Part shown: one piece after another, positions 12,709-40,812 of the stretch
Layout: every line of letters begins with the position of its first letter
Position numbering within the stretch: position 1 is the first letter of the stretch
From: Polytrichum commune
Taxonomy: Eukaryota; Streptophyta; Polytrichopsida; Polytrichales; Polytrichaceae
DNA: 64,000 nucleotides
Reading direction: 5' to 3'
Assembly: GCA_950295325.1 (NCBI GenBank)
Contig: OX485803.1
Location: 682,001-746,000, forward strand
Position numbers and translations under genes: made by a program
The notes under the pieces: generated by a model
Seen by the model: the letters and a program-made list of their open reading frames with translations, nothing else
What the model was told of the DNA's origin: nothing
The model's database searches: none

Positions 12709-13210
12709 ATGGGCGCTTGATAGAATCCTAGATCATACAACGAAGTTATGAATGCTTGAAGTTGCTAGGGGTTTCTAGTCCCACTGGCTAAGGGAAAATT
12801 ATCTATTTGGCCCCAACCCTTAGGACAGAGACAAAATGTTACTTGATGATGGGGTAGGGGCCCTGCCCAAAATCCTAGAGGCTTATATGGGTAAGACGGT
12901 GTTGTTGAGCAACCCCACCCCAAATATACTTGGCAACTATACTCCAGGTTGTTATAATGTTGCTCTGGCAATGTGATGATCAACTCAAACTTGGATTTTT
13001 ATGGATGGAAGTCCACATTTAACCATTAGCTATCTACTAAGGGGAGAGTCCCGAATGCATGCATAAGAGGGTTGGTTAGCAAGCTATAAGCTTGGAGGTC
13101 CGCAGTATGGGGAGTTAATCATGTATGTGTGTGGGATGTGCAAGTTAGCGCTCATGACACTTAAAAGAGTTACTAAGCAGTCAAAATAACTTAAGGGGCG
13201 CTAGCAAGAA
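12709..13210 (+). repeat. Repeat X, distal part of copy X3
   Basis: This aligns with 10,030-10,575 of X1 (AAGTTGCTAGGGGTTTCTAG at about 12,751; GGATGGAAGTCCACAT at about 13,002; GTTAGCGCTCATGACACTT at about 13,144). It begins exactly at the end of LTR A with ATGGG. The sequence that should precede it in repeat X is found at 40,813-40,944, reversed, next to LTR B. It runs to an uninterrupted GCTAGCAAGAATTGCAAC (about 13,200), the same site that is split by LTR A in X1. Confidence 0.8.
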
Positions 13211-13214
13211 TTGC

Positions 13215-13700
13215 AACAAGACCTTCATAACTTCGTCATTTGATCTCTGTTTCCATTGAGCGACCAATCCATCATCATTTATTCTTCACACTAATGTCAA
13301 TCAACTTACTACCTCCATGCGGATTAACATTCATGAAGTTATGGATGTTCTAGCCGTGGCAATCTTTCAAGCCATTACTAGGTCACTATTGTCCCATCAT
13401 AAGTCCCTTGGAATGTTGGGCGATGTCCCTATGTAGCCCCCGCCCTCAAATTACCATATCTCCTAGCTCATATCTCCGATTGGGGAGTTATGAAGCATTC
13501 TAGAATCCGGACACCATAATCTACTCAATGCTCATGGCCTTATCTTCGCAAGTCCTACTCTCCATGGGTGGAAGGTGTTTTTCAATGCCCCGGGCCCCCA
13601 TCCACACTAGGATCACTTGGCCCCTCTCACCTATAGTGCCGCAAGTAACGAGCGTCACTCCGGGGTCCCCCTTGTGCCCATGATATTGCAGGCATTCCTT
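13215..13700 (-). repeat. Repeat X, copy X4 (partial)
   Basis: This aligns in reverse with 9,610-10,070 of X1 and with 42,590-42,903. It lies head to head with the end of X3 and abuts the LINE fragment that begins about 13,705. Confidence 0.75.
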
Positions 13701-13704
13701 ATAA

Positions 13705-15410
13705 AAAGATGTGCAACAAGCATAGAGTGTGGTTTTGATACTATTTGGTGAGGTATTAAAATGGTATCCTAGTTGATCTTTCTCTAGCCATGTAAGCAGG
13801 GGTTTTAAGATTATGATGAATAGATATGGGCTTAAGGTGCTTTCTTGGATGGTGCCCTGGCTAATTTGGATGGTCGTTGTTGTTGTGAAGTGTGCACCCA
13901 ATAATGAGGTGGTCGGTTTTGCATAGATATTATAGACTAGTTTGATGGTGTCTAGTGGTTTTCAAGGTCTTCCATTATGGACAATAATCGAGGGTGATCT
14001 ATGGGGCCATATGCGTCCTGAAAGTATATGTAGGTAATGTAAATATCTTTGGCTATAAATTTGGCGTATTCTAAAGCGGCGATGATTGCCTGGATTTGTT
14101 TAGCCATATTTCTCATAGGTTTAAAGCCATCCTAATTGTGGTAAAGGATTGTATGTTTTTTCACTTAATGTAATGAGGAGGGAGGTTAACATGCTTGTAA
14201 AGAGCTCGTAGATGGTGCATATGAGGGCTATGGGTCTGTAGTTTGTGATAATTGTAGGGTTCTTTATTATGGAGGAGTATGGTGTTGCTATGCTTCCATT
14301 CATTGGGTTTTGTTTTTTGGTGATAACATTGTAAGAAAAATTGGTACGTCATGTCCTGAAAGTTATTTGGTAGTGCTTTTAGGCATCACATGGGATACCA
14401 TCCAGTTCGAGGGGTTTGCCTTTGAATAGGTTGTCTTGTCTAGGCATGTAGGTTAGATGATTGTAGTGAATGATGTGGTTAGTAAAGGAAGTTTGGAGGA
14501 AATTATTTTCTCTAGTATGAAACCATCTTTGGACTGCTATGGGTATAGGCGGATAACTCACATACATTCCGGCAAGTGTTTGAACATAGGGAGCTTATCT
14601 TATGAATGACTCTTTTTGTGGGAAGTGAATGACATTTGCGATGGCCTCATGATGTTTGGCTAAGTTTCCATAATTATCTAATATGAGGCAATCGAGTGGT
14701 ATGGAATTTCGATGGTTGAAAATTATTTTATGAATTATTTTTGGTTTTTTACCGAGTTAGAGATTCATAATTTGTTATTGATCTCTTACAATTTTGGGAG
14801 GTTTCTGCAGTGGTTATACTTTATGCTGCGGCCTTGGCACCCTTGGTTGTGTTTGCAATGTTGTTTAGTTAATTTTGTTTGGCATGTGAGTCATTGATGG
14901 TAGGTGGTGGAATTGTGTTGGGATGGTTCTTTACTTCTTGACTTTTAGGCTTGAGGTACTAATTCTATGGAACTGGGAAACTAGTAGACATGATGGCATT
15001 TTTTATTAGGTGATAGGAGTTGAGACATTTTTTCATTGTTTTTGGAGTTTGCGAGAGGTTATGTTTTTTGCATATGTCTCTTTGTCTTGATTGATGTGGT
15101 CCCTTGTGTTGATTGTGTTGAATTCTCATCCATCTTGTCGTGTTTTGTATGGCTATGGCTTCATCAATTGATATTGTAACTGGAACAAGCATTTATGGGT
15201 TTTGCACGTCACTGTGGTGGCCATTAGTTGTTGTTCGCATACTCCATGTGTTTGTATATTTATGCAGCTACAAAATATATAGACTATCTTGTGTAGGGCA
15301 TGTGGGAACTTTGTAATTGTGACTTTTAGACATGTATTGATAGCCTTGAAGCATGACATTAAGGCCTCTAAGTATTCCATAATTTTGAAACCCTTAAATT
15401 GTGTCAATAA
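13705..15410 (-). pseudogene. Decayed LINE reverse transcriptase fragment
   Basis: Reading the minus strand, successive reverse-transcriptase blocks appear in different frames. There is an NYRPIALICTIYELFTSMLTSLL block (14,250-14,180), FQDAYGPIDHPRLLSIMEDL with the first catalytic Asp (about 14,015-13,955), and QGTIQESTLSPYLF (about 13,855-13,815) followed by LTWLEKDQLGYHF. Homology ends at TLYA, just before the catalytic Asp pair, where repeat X4 begins. Upstream frames to about 15,400 are A-rich and may be ORF2 linker or ORF1. Stops and frameshifts are frequent. It is a relative of the large LINE and retains the QG...LSP block that the large LINE has lost. Confidence 0.7.
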
Positions 15411-15818
15411 ACATAAATTTTATATTCTTGTATTTTTAATTATTTGTATGACATAAACATGCAATTCATTGTTGTTGTTAATATATTACTATGTTTCTTT
15501 TGTACTAGACATGATTATGATTTCAAACCATAAACCCTGATCCTTTAGAGAATGTTTTTTCTCCTTGTTTTCTACATGTACTTCTTGTGAGGCTTGTCAT
15601 CAATAATACACTTTAAGGACTTTGGGAATTGGGATATTATTTACATAAAAGCAATATAAGGTAGCATTAACTATATGTCACCAAAAAGCCTCCACCCTTC
15701 AATTTCGTCCTAGCCCGAATGGAGAAGTTTATAATGACATGTAGAGATTTCTCTCTTTGTAACACAATGTATGATTCCAATCTATCGTTGGAATATATAC
15801 AACTTAACCAAGTCTATA

Positions 15819-15986
15819 CTATGTTTTCTTACACTCCTTAATCTCGGGTAATGTCACATCCTTGTACTTCTCTAAAGTCCACCCGGCCGCTTTGGCCACG
15901 CATGCCTTCAAAGATATCCTTCTTGTGAAGCGAGTCATTGCCGTCGACTCCACACTACTACATGAGTTCTCGTTTATTGATTCCAT
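15819..15986 (-). CDS. Small LTR-embedded ORF (55 aa) in LTR D
   Basis: From ATG at 15,986 the frame reads through RRISLKACVAKAAGWTLE to a stop at 15,819. It matches the LTR A and LTR C ORFs in the core and shares ESTA before it with the LTR A ORF. The function is unknown. The open frame and the conserved core, in copies whose surrounding LTR sequence has diverged strongly, suggest past selection, but chance retention is not excluded. Confidence 0.5.
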   Translation of the reverse strand: MESINENSCSSVESTAMTRFTRRISLKACVAKAAGWTLEKYKDVTLPEIKECKKT

Positions 15987-16129
15987 GAATTACACAAGTT
16001 TAAGTATTGATAAATATTTGTCACTTATTGTAGTTTTCTCCTCACGCTTGAACCACTATATTGGTTTAATGAACTAATGGTTATCCCTAATGGAACCAAG
16101 CAAACTTCCTTTGTTCCCCTAGACTTTAC

Positions 16130-16800
16130 TAGCTAATAGTATAACTTTCCCATTACTTCTCGGAATGTCCTGAAATTTTATCTGTAACTAGGGAGACAAA
16201 GCAAAAAACATCTCACCAATTTGTGAGCCTATCCCATTTTCTGTCCGACAGTTATGACCATTTTAGTGTGTCAGTCTACCCAGATTTCAGAATGTCATAA
16301 CTTCCTCTCACAGGCTCCAAAGAACTTCAAATTTTGGGAGCAATCACAAAAACTAATTGTTTATGACCCCCTGAAACTTCAAACTATTTTCATTTTCTGC
16401 CAAAACGTTATGGCCTTTTTAGTCTGCAATTCTTGAAAACACTTCAGAATGATATATCTCCTTCTCATCTATTTGGAATGACTTGAAATTTGTACCACAA
16501 CTAGGAAACCTAAGAACAAAGCATCCCTAAAAATTTCATACGTTTCCAAGCCTCTATCTAGAAGTTATGCCCATTTCAGCTCGAAAATGTAGGCGAAGTT
16601 CAGAATGTCATAACTGCTGCTCTAGTACTCCAAACATCCTCAGATTTTGACCATGTTCATATAAACAAGTTTTTTACTAACCCTCTAGTTTTCACCGAAG
16701 TATCTTCTTCTGCTCGGAAGTTATGTCCCTTACAACCTAGACTACTCAAGAAATACCCAAGAAATATGAACTCAAGTACTACAACTTGAAGCCATAAAAT
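16130..16800 (-). repeat. Diverged ~165-bp repeats in LTR D
   Basis: CAGAATGTCATAACT or a variant recurs near 16,289, 16,444 and 16,610, each followed by a GCTCCAAA/ACTTCAAATTTT-like stretch and a GTTATG...CATTT stretch. A fourth, weaker unit starts near 16,150. Confidence 0.6.
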
Positions 16801-17354
16801 ATCATAAAATTATTCACACCAAAACTAATTCTAACAAGAGGTCAAGCCCTCTTCAAGGCCAACTAGCCTTGGCTTTCCAACTAAAAATTAAGCACACACA
16901 TGTGCTCCAATCTGGCTTCCAACACACCCACACTTATAACACGTGGGGTGCCTTGGAGCACGAAGGGAAGAGAGGATGAGTGAGGGAAGAATGAAGGATT
17001 ATATAGTGAGTTTGAGGGGGTGAGCACCCTCAAGGCTCACGATAAGCCCTCGAGATCTCCTCCTACTTTGTAGGCTCTAATCCTATCTCCTAAGCCTTCC
17101 TCCCTCAAATGATCAACAAGGATCCTAATTCAAACATTTAACTAACATTGGCTTTCTACCTACCACACTTTACCAAGGTTTGTCCTTCTCCTACTTAAAT
17201 CCACTCCACAAAAGCCTAATGCTTCAAACTAAGCTTTCTTCAAGCTTCATTCTTTTTATATTTTTGTGAATAATCATAAATCACCAAAACACCACTTGTA
17301 ATGTTTTACAAGTGTTAACAACCAATGTGGGCATCAATTTGGCCTCACACTATA

Positions 17355-19806
17355 TCATTCAAAGATTTATAATTACCCATAAGGTGCCAATAGAAACAAC
17401 AATTTACCATTATTTTGAAATTTTGCATGCCATATAATCCATTATAATAGGTAACAATTCCCCTTCCCCCCCCCTCCAAAAAAAAACACAATGTTATTGT
17501 ATGTATATACATATTCTAAGAGGAAGTAACGTCCACGAGCCATGAGTAGATCATACTAGACCTCATTGTAGGCTCTTGATCAATCACAAAATGTCAAGAA
17601 TAGTTCATTTTTAAAGAGTCATCTTGACCAACAAGGTGACCTTGATAACTACATCCACATATTACAATAGTATCATGACGGTTTCAACGATAACTGTATT
17701 ATTTGGAGATTTGTAGAAATTTTTGAAAAACATTGTCGATAAAAAAACAACAAATTTGAAAAGGAAAAGTGAGAACCTAGTAGAATATTCCACTTGTCGA
17801 AGTGGAACCATAAGAATAAGTAAACTATTCAACAACGACCTTGGGATTAAAATAATTTGGAAATATTAGGGTTGTTTGGAGGTCCCTTCTCATCTAATCA
17901 CTGCCTTTAAGAACTTCAATAGCATCTTCAGTCCATCTGACCCCGATCGTTGTTGCAGAAGAACTGTGAGTGCATGTCAAAAACCTCAAACATGACTCCT
18001 TGTGGTAGTCCCCCTCCTCATATCTAGGTTTGGCAATGGCACCCTTGTAGTGTCACCAACACTAAATGTAAACCTAACATTAACTGTCATTTCTTGTAAA
18101 AAATTTGGGCATCATATATGTATAATGTTGCAAATACTATTGCTTACTATGTAAATTTTCATCCAAATTTGAGTCATCCAAATTTCAATCATCCATGACA
18201 ATATTTCATTACAAAAATGTAAGGATGCAAGAGATACCAAACAAAAAGTGGATGAACTAGAAATAAGTTGAGATGACAATACTTGTAAACTCATTTATAA
18301 TAAGTGTGATTAGAAAAGTTACCACAGAGACATAAAATACCATATGACACTAAATACAATGTTTACAGTAGTTCTGGAGGTTGTCAAACCTAGTAACAAG
18401 GGGGCCTGGTTTATCATTAACTTTGATTAACAATGTACAAAGAAATAACTAAAAATGTTGACATGGGTAAAAGTGTCATCAAGTTCAAGACATTGCAAGC
18501 CAATATATGCCATGTCTTTGTTGCCAACTCTTGTGTGCTTCCATAACTTAAACGTCACATCTATTCAACACATTTGTAATATTCATATTGCAAGCCTGCT
18601 ATTATTAATTTATGGCGTGTATCCACAAGAGTTGTCACATAGCAAGCACGACCTCTATCCTTCAACCTTCAAACTTGTTGGATTGTCATAAGATGTTATG
18701 AACATAAGATTGCTCCGGTCAAATAGAAAGAACCCCAACTTTGATATGAGACAAGTAGTAAGGATGTGATATAGATAGTTAATTTTACGGTTTGCACGAG
18801 AAATGTATAATATGAGGTTGCACGAGGTGAACTATTTATGTGCTTAGACTTTTCCGGCTTAGTGTATACATCCTAACCTCCTTGATGTCAACCTCCATAA
18901 TGTCACTCCCTCATATCTTGAAACCCTAGGGATTGGACATGCTCAATAGGAAATGTCCCTCTTTGTTGTCACATTTTCTTTCCATACATCACATGTTTTG
19001 ATATTAAAATTATCCACCAAAGAATTCAAACCACATGCATCATCATTGTCAATATTATAATGTTGACTTTCTGTCATTCCTAATTGTCACATGCTACAAT
19101 GATCCTCTGTTAACACTACATGCCTCCTTCATATCCCGTGCACTTTGCTTGCCACAACCATGATATTAGGGAGGTTTGAGTGTGGTAGCATTTGAGGCTG
19201 AGGTGCTTCTAGATTCTAGAATCATGTGGGATGTGTACAATTCACCACTTGTGAGTAAAGTTTGTACAAAAGTGTCACCACATCGTTACGTCGTCGACTA
19301 ACATGCCAAATGATGACCAAATGGATACATTGTCAAACCCCTAGCAAGCCTCATCGGGTTAAAGTTATGTAGGGGATCGGTACCATGGGAGTGTGTACTT
19401 TTCATCCCCAATGTACTTTTACAATTCATATGACGATGTGTTTGTTTTTCTTTTTTCTCAATGTACATGTTAGGCTTTGTGGAAATGATTAGTGGTAGAT
19501 AAATGTGTCCCTAATGTGTTCTTACTTTCTTTTCTATGATTCTTCCAAGTGTTAAATAAGATATTTCGATTCAAACTTTCATTTAAGTTTTGAAGTCTAC
19601 TTTCATTCAATTTGGATAGGTTAGTTTTATGAAGTGGAAGATTTGCAAGCAATTTTAAAGATAGAATTCTACATTTTGCTTTTGCATCATAGAAGGGGAT
19701 GTTACATCTTTGTTGTTGTTTGGTCCCTGGTCTCAAGTGATGTGCATGGGATTTGCATCTGTCTTGTCTTACAAACTGCGCTGTCTCTCTCCAGGTGCAA
19801 GAAAGC
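17355..19806. other. Region upstream of the receptor kinase
   Basis: It contains the second copy of the dispersed 0.32-kb repeat (18,047-18,370). No other gene is recognisable, and a short minus-strand frame over 19,470-19,883 is antisense to exon 1. The promoter of the kinase should lie in the last few hundred bases, but no convincing TATA box could be singled out. Confidence 0.4.
18047..18370 (+). repeat. Dispersed repeat, about 0.32 kb, copy 2
   Basis: Partner of 6,325-6,640 in the same orientation. This copy has an extra 15-20 bases that duplicate CATCCAAATTT near 18,160-18,190. Confidence 0.7.
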
Positions 19807-34870
<15,064 letters not shown>

Positions 34871-35721
34871 GTCAATGGCTTCATGATGCCAATGTACAGA
34901 AATTCCACCTGGACGTTGGAATTTTTTGATGTGTGGAAATTTGCGTCATTCGGTTTAGGGGTTAGGGAAAATAACTCAACAACTCCATAAACTTAGGTTG
35001 TGCATGTAACTTGGACTCGAGGTTTAGGGTTTGGGCATTCCAAGAGACAATGTCTAATGTACAATACTAGCTTGAACCCGTATCATCCTAGCCTGTTGTA
35101 GTGCATCTGTGCATATAAATTATGATGTTTTAATGTGGTCCTATCATGGTCCAAGCCAACCCCCGTGGATGCCACCTTGTTGTTTCCATCCACTATTCTA
35201 GTATGAAGATGCATCATCCCAATATGTTACACCCATGCATATGAATAAATGTCTCACACCATTCATCCATTTTTAATGGTTGGCTTGTTTTGAAAGGCTC
35301 AACGCCGATGGCCTCATCACCCATGCCCCTCAAGCTTTTCAAGTTTCATGTAGTCACAATAGCTTGGGCTTGGCTTATTACAATTTTTCATATGACTAAT
35401 GAACCAGTGAGGTTTGAAGATCATTATGTTTTGCAGGTGTTTCCATACATTTATGAAGTGACATTTGTTTCACTTTTACAACAACTCTTTTGCTTTGACT
35501 CCATATGTGAAACCCATAAGTCCGTGATACATAGAATGGAGTACGATCACCCTACATTCAGGTCATATTAAGCGTCAAGTACTCATTTATGGCCCATTAA
35601 CCTCAATATTTATGGCACGTGTCAGCATGGGTTTGCCAAGATTTTCTCCAAATTGAATATAGGTAGAGAAGTGGTCAGTCAGACCTAAACAAATGGGAAT
35701 TGATAAATAATAACATATTTG
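34871..35721. other. 3' flank of the receptor kinase
   Basis: Expected 3' untranslated region. AATAAA occurs at about 35,244, but a polyadenylation site cannot be fixed. No other gene is seen; a 93-codon frame at 35,290-35,571 has no recognisable features. Confidence 0.4.
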
Positions 35722-37080
35722 AGTGAGAAGTAGGCAATTCATCAAGCAGTAGCAAAAAACAATTATAAATGCATAATTAATGAAGAATTAGAAAATTAAT
35801 ATACTCAAAATGAATAATCAAAATTTATATCAGAAACCTAACCAACTCCTATCATAGCCCCCACCTCTATATGAAGCCCATCCCCTAGAATGAATTCGTC
35901 TTAACAAAGAAACATTTAGCCTATAGAATATCTCTTTGGAAGGAAAGAAAGACAGATCCGATGTTGCCATTGGTGTGAATTGTGGTGTTGCTTCGTTTTT
36001 AGGTGAGTTAAATCTATATGTAATCTCAAAACGGGTAATAGGATAATGAGAGGGCCCCAACAATTATTGCGTCTTTCGAAAGGTGAACACCTTAAACGGG
36101 AGCGGACAAGCTGGTTGGCACCTAGCTCCCCCAGGGACAAACCCCTCGGTTCCCACATGGTTGGTTGAAAATATTTGGTTCACGCAGCTACCCCCGAGTG
36201 CTATGATTGCGTAGATCATAGGTGGTAGGGTGCACCAGAAATCAAGTGCTACGAAGGTTGCCCATCCAACTCAATACTGTTCCGGCCTTAAGCGGCTTAG
36301 TCTTGAAGTTCCCATGGGATCGAGGTTAAGGCCTTGGGTTTAAGCCGCCATACATCTCTTTGTATTTTCCATGCTTGCAATGGATGGGTCTACGTAGACA
36401 TCACAAAGCACTAGGCACAGTGCATTAGCTACATGATGTGCAAATAGTTTCTAACTTTTGTATATTAACATAAGAGACCATAAAACAAACACTAATGTCA
36501 AGAGTGGTCCAAGTCTTCTAATATGTAGCATGTCCCTCCATTTTGTATTGCAACATTGGTCCCACATTGAGGAAAATAGTCCATTATAAGCTTACGAAAA
36601 TGGACCTTATGTGACTTTAAAAAAAAATTAATCATACATTTATATGTAAGTGGTATATGGCAAGGATTGTAGTCACGAACAAACAATCGAAAGAAATATG
36701 TGGTGTTACCAAATTGTATATAGATATAGATTAGATATATTGAACATGTTATCTTCAATATATTTTCTCCCCATGCTAGGATGCCAGTAAGTTATGCATG
36801 TTTTGTGAGTATTTAGGGTAGAGGGTGCTTAAACCAAAACTTTAAGCACTTGCACATAATATGGCTATGTGCTTGATTAAAATTTTTGTATATTAGCCTT
36901 TGGGCTCAACATAGGTATAAAGAACAAAAAAAAGTCTCAAAAAAATATTTGATGAATATTTAAAGTCAAAACCATTAGATGCTTTAAAATAACCCCAGGC
37001 CCCGTGTATGACAACCTTGCATATGGTGAGGACCCCCACCTTCATTGCCTAGAAGCAACACAACATAGGTGGATATTAGA
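35722..37080 (-). mobile_element. 5S-derived dispersed repeat R, copy 1
   Basis: This aligns in reverse with 62,500-64,000 over about 1.35 kb, from GAGTGAGAAGTAGGCAATTC (35,722) to CTTCATTGCCTAGAAGCAAC (about 37,041). It contains a 5S-rRNA-like segment (36,228-36,345). An 80-codon frame ending in CGTNxAIQNGGTCYILEDLD is shared by both copies (here 36,498-36,758), but has no recognisable domain. It may be a 5S-promoter element related to Cassandra TRIMs or to 5S-derived SINEs. No duplicated LTRs were found inside it. Confidence 0.75.
36228..36345 (-). other. 5S rRNA-like promoter segment in R copy 1
   Basis: On the minus strand GATCCCATGGGAACTTCAAG is followed by CTAAGCCGCTTAAGGC, then AACAGTATTGAG and GGATGGGCAACC (36,267-36,256). 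The order and spacing match the middle of plant 5S rRNA and its internal control region (box A, intermediate element, box C). The 5' third has diverged, so it is a derived copy and not a functional 5S gene. Confidence 0.65.
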
Positions 37081-39313
37081 ACCAAGCTAGATCAAAGCCC
37101 AACTAGTAACGGTGCACAAAGCAACATGGCCACCTCCATGATCCCACTTGGTTCAGTTGCAAAAGCGTATGTGAACCATCCGAACAGTTCACGAGTCATG
37201 GTAAAAACAATTAGTACTGTATTTTGTGATTTTTTGAATATCAACCTACCACCACCACCTTCTCCATTGTACATGGATGATCCAATATTTGCACACATGA
37301 TGAAGTGGAATGCAATGTGGTTTAAGTGCATTCCACAACTACACCTTGAAGCTTTTCATAATCAAGTCCGCAAATATCATACTTAACTATGTGTAAATAT
37401 GCATGGTTACTATATTATACTTAATCAAGTAAATTGTACACACTTGGAGCAAAGGCTAAATAAGATACCTGTGAAAAAAAATCTTTGTTTTTATTGTGCC
37501 CCGCGAAAAGCTATGCTCTGTGGACGATGTCAAGAATACGTGATTGCTTGATGTCATTTTGATCCACACGGTGGTCTTCCTTCATAGCTATGTCAACATA
37601 TTACCATGGCTCATGCTCAAGGGTCGACATTGGTTTAACAAAAGAGGAAGATCCCAAGGGCCCAGGGATGTGAAGTTTGTCATGTCCGCTCAGGTTTACA
37701 ACCAAGGTTGCAACATTCCTCACATGTGAGTACGGTACCTGCATGGCCAATTGGGCACTTAAGTGCCGAATAATTATTTTAATTATTGCAAGGTCATTAT
37801 GCAGTTACAACAATATTTTAATCATTATTCGACACCCATGAACAGTATTAACGGAAAATTCGGCATTATAACTGTAGTTTGTTATTTTTGTTACATTCAT
37901 CCCTCCTCTTAACGCTTTAAGCTCAAAAATACTGTGATTTTTGTAGACAATATGTTTTCATGAAATAATTCATAGTCTGAGGATGGGGTTGTATGTATGA
38001 ACAATTTCAATGCGAAAATTTAGTATAGAGGTTTATATGTGTAGAATAGTGTGATTTCATCTATTTTGGCAATTCATCCATGAATTTCATCAACTTTGGG
38101 CAGTGAGGCTTGTATTTATCACATATTTCGGCACCTCACAAAATGACTTATTTTTTGCTGAACTGGTCATGCAGGTGCGGTAATATTTTGTTATTCAAAA
38201 GCATTGGGAACAAATGACAACATAAAACACTAAAACCTTGTAACAATGAAACATGGGAGTGCAATCATGTGAGCAATGAGCAATGAGTGGTAATTTTTGA
38301 GTGGGGAAGGAGGGAAAATATTTGTAATTACACCCAATAGTATCTTATACTTGTGGTATTTTGCCACAAATTGTAAAAATTATGTTTATACTAATATGAA
38401 TGGAAATGAATTTAAATATTTTTGTTAGTTAAACATTCAATCCTTCAAAAATTTCAAGCACATTCTAAATGTTGAGTGTCATTTAGACTATTTTTTTAGA
38501 ACTCACATAGGTTTGAGAAATGAATTGATGGCGACATAGTGGAAGTAGCAAATTCAAATTCAGGGCATATATGGAAGTGTAAGAGAAATTGCTCACTTGA
38601 ATCAATGACCATTGATTGTGGTAAATTTCAAAGGAAGCCCAAGATCCAAACATTGCTACACAATTTGAAGTTATTATCATTTTGATTTAAGAGGAATTAT
38701 CACAACAAAGTTTTTTTAACACATGGGGGAGATGGGTATAAGGCAAAAATGTCAAATACACACACAACACAATGGCCATTTTGTGATTAATGAAAATGCA
38801 AAATCAAAGTCATACCACACATACTTGCACAAACACGTCCGTAACAATAAATTGGTCATAATTAGCCTAATCGTGAAGATTAATGCACTTATCCGCCTCG
38901 TCATATATGAATGGGTGATAAACAATTTGTTGATACCTACGGTGTGAGACTAACGTTGTTAATAGTGCATCTGGAGGCTAAACCTTAAAGCTAGGAGGAA
39001 GTATCACATCAAATTCTCTACATAATGGGATTGTAAATGTTAGACTTCAAGTGGGCACTTCTTAAGCTACGGATGTCAAACAATCAAGAAGATTTGGAGA
39101 AATGGTTGTATTTAGGTGCTCAATTGATTTTTTCCTTGCCACCTTCTTAACATGCTTTTTGTTTGATTTCACTAAGACTACATAAGCCATAGTTCCATAG
39201 TTCCATTTGAACTAGGAATTAGTATTACATCATGCAATGATGATAGGATGACATCAAACAATGAAGAATCTTCCTTGTATGCGACTAGATGGTGTGTCGC
39301 AACCCTTGCTAGC
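37081..39313. other. AT-rich region without a recognisable gene
   Basis: Only short frames are present, none with motifs. The last bases before 39,314 (GTCGCAACCCTTGCTAGC, reversed) continue repeat X1 as it is seen uninterrupted at about 13,200. Confidence 0.45.
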
Positions 39314-40812
39314 TGTGAGGCCAAACCCCCCACCCTTAAGCGTCCGTAGTCCGAGTAGTGGGTTTGGGCTCACATTCCTCCGCGGTATTGGATTTGGACT
39401 TGGATGAGTCCATAGTGCAAGGTTCACCCTTCAAGTGGTCTTGGATTTAACTAGCTCCTTCATAAACTCAGGTCCTTCATAAACCCAGCTCTTTACTTTC
39501 TAACTAAACAAACCCAGCTCCTTCATAAACCCAGCTCTTTACTTTCTGACTAAACAAACCCAGCTCCTTCATAAACCCAGCTCCTTCATGAACCCACAAC
39601 TTTGTAGTTGTAATCCCCAACTACCTCACTAATTATTCAAGCCCTTAACTAATCTTCCTACCTAATTTCCCTAATTCTACTAACAACCCCTTTCTAATCA
39701 CACAATTCTTCTCTAATCCTAAAATCCTAAAATCCTAGAGAGGAGAGGGGGAGAGAGAATTTCCTAACTTCACTAAGACTAACTAATCCACACAAGTATA
39801 TTTTTGCACTCATCACAACATCAAGTGCTCAACTCTTAAACATGGAACTTGCAACCACGTGTATTCAAAACATGAACTTAAAGTACCACAAATTGGAATC
39901 ATGAATTAACTTTAAAATCCTTCACGTCAACACTAATTCTACCAAGAGGTCAAGCCCTCTTCAAGGCTAACAAGCCTTGGCTCTCAAACTAAAAACTAAG
40001 CACACACATGTGCTCCAATATGGCTTCCCACACCCACACTTATAACTCGTGGGGTGCCTTGGAGCACAAAGGAAAGAGAGGATGAGTGAGGGAAGAATGA
40101 GGGATTATATAGTAAGCTTGAGGGGGTGAGCACCCTCAAGGCTCACGATAAGCCCTTGAGATTTCCTCCTACTTAGTAGGCGCCAATCCTATCTTCTAAG
40201 CCTTCCTCCCTCAAATGATCAACAAGGATCCTAATTCGAACATTTAACTAGCCTTGGCTTTCTACCTACCACACTTTACCAAACTTGGGATGCTTCAACC
40301 CAAACTTAGCCTCCTTCGCTTTCCGCCGCCATAACTTTCTCCCCTTACTTTCCCAAATCGTCGCTCACCACTTAATTCAAACCACGATGCTTAACTCGTG
40401 ATTTGATTGGTGCTTTGAGAATTTGCTTATCCTCCACCTTGCATTCTTCCTTGGGCCTTCCCCATTAAGTGGCCATGATGAGGTGGTCCACTTGTGCGCT
40501 CCATGTGATCCTCCATTCATCCCAATTCGAATGCACTTGCCTCTTGAGTCACTTTGGTTGTCTCCATCCATTTGTACTAGCCTACTCACTAACTACTCAA
40601 TCCAAGTTCTCCTTACCTATCCTCATTCACTCAAATCCTTCCGAAGGTAAAAACACAATAACAACTCACATCCTAGCCTCTTACAACATGGTACTTCTAA
40701 GACTAACATTTCACTCTTTTTATATTTTTGTGAAGTAACATGCTACTTCAAAGTGCATCAACTAACGTTTCAAGGGTCTAAGACTAAATGTGGGCACCCT
40801 TTTGGGCTCACA
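39314..40812 (-). mobile_element. Solo LTR B (inverted partner of LTR A)
   Basis: On the minus strand it runs from TGTGAGCCCAAAAGGG at 40,812 to TTTGGCCTCACA at 39,314. It is nearly identical to LTR A: for example the 70-, 75- and 89-codon frames in 10,636-10,997 and 40,377-40,738 translate identically. It lacks about 550 bases present in A (12,020-12,575), including the small conserved ORF. On the plus strand its flanks are CTAGC (left) and CCCAT (right); they do not match each other but are the exact partners of the flanks of LTR A. Confidence 0.85.

Larger units (their letters stand above)
15676..17349 (-). mobile_element. Solo LTR D with 5-bp target duplication
   Basis: On the minus strand it starts TGTGAGGCCAAATTG at 17,349 and ends TTTTTGGTGACA at 15,676. 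Both sides carry CTATA (15,671-15,675 and 17,350-17,354), a perfect 5-bp target duplication typical of LTR retrotransposon integration. It is the same family as LTRs A-C, with a TATA box at 16,998-17,005. Its middle (about 16,130-16,800) consists of about four diverged copies of a ~165-base unit, in the position where A and C have other tandem repeats. No internal region is present. Confidence 0.88.

Noticed and set aside
36498-36758. An 86-codon frame shared by both R copies
   Set aside because: The copies are alignable as DNA over 1.4 kb, so a shared frame is not evidence of coding; no motif is recognised.
37069-37386. 105-codon frame downstream of repeat R
   Set aside because: No recognisable domain, no splice context and no second copy.
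39314-40812. LTRs A and B as the two LTRs of one element containing the kinase
   Set aside because: They are inverted relative to each other, whereas the LTRs of one element are direct repeats; the swapped target duplications fit inversion instead.
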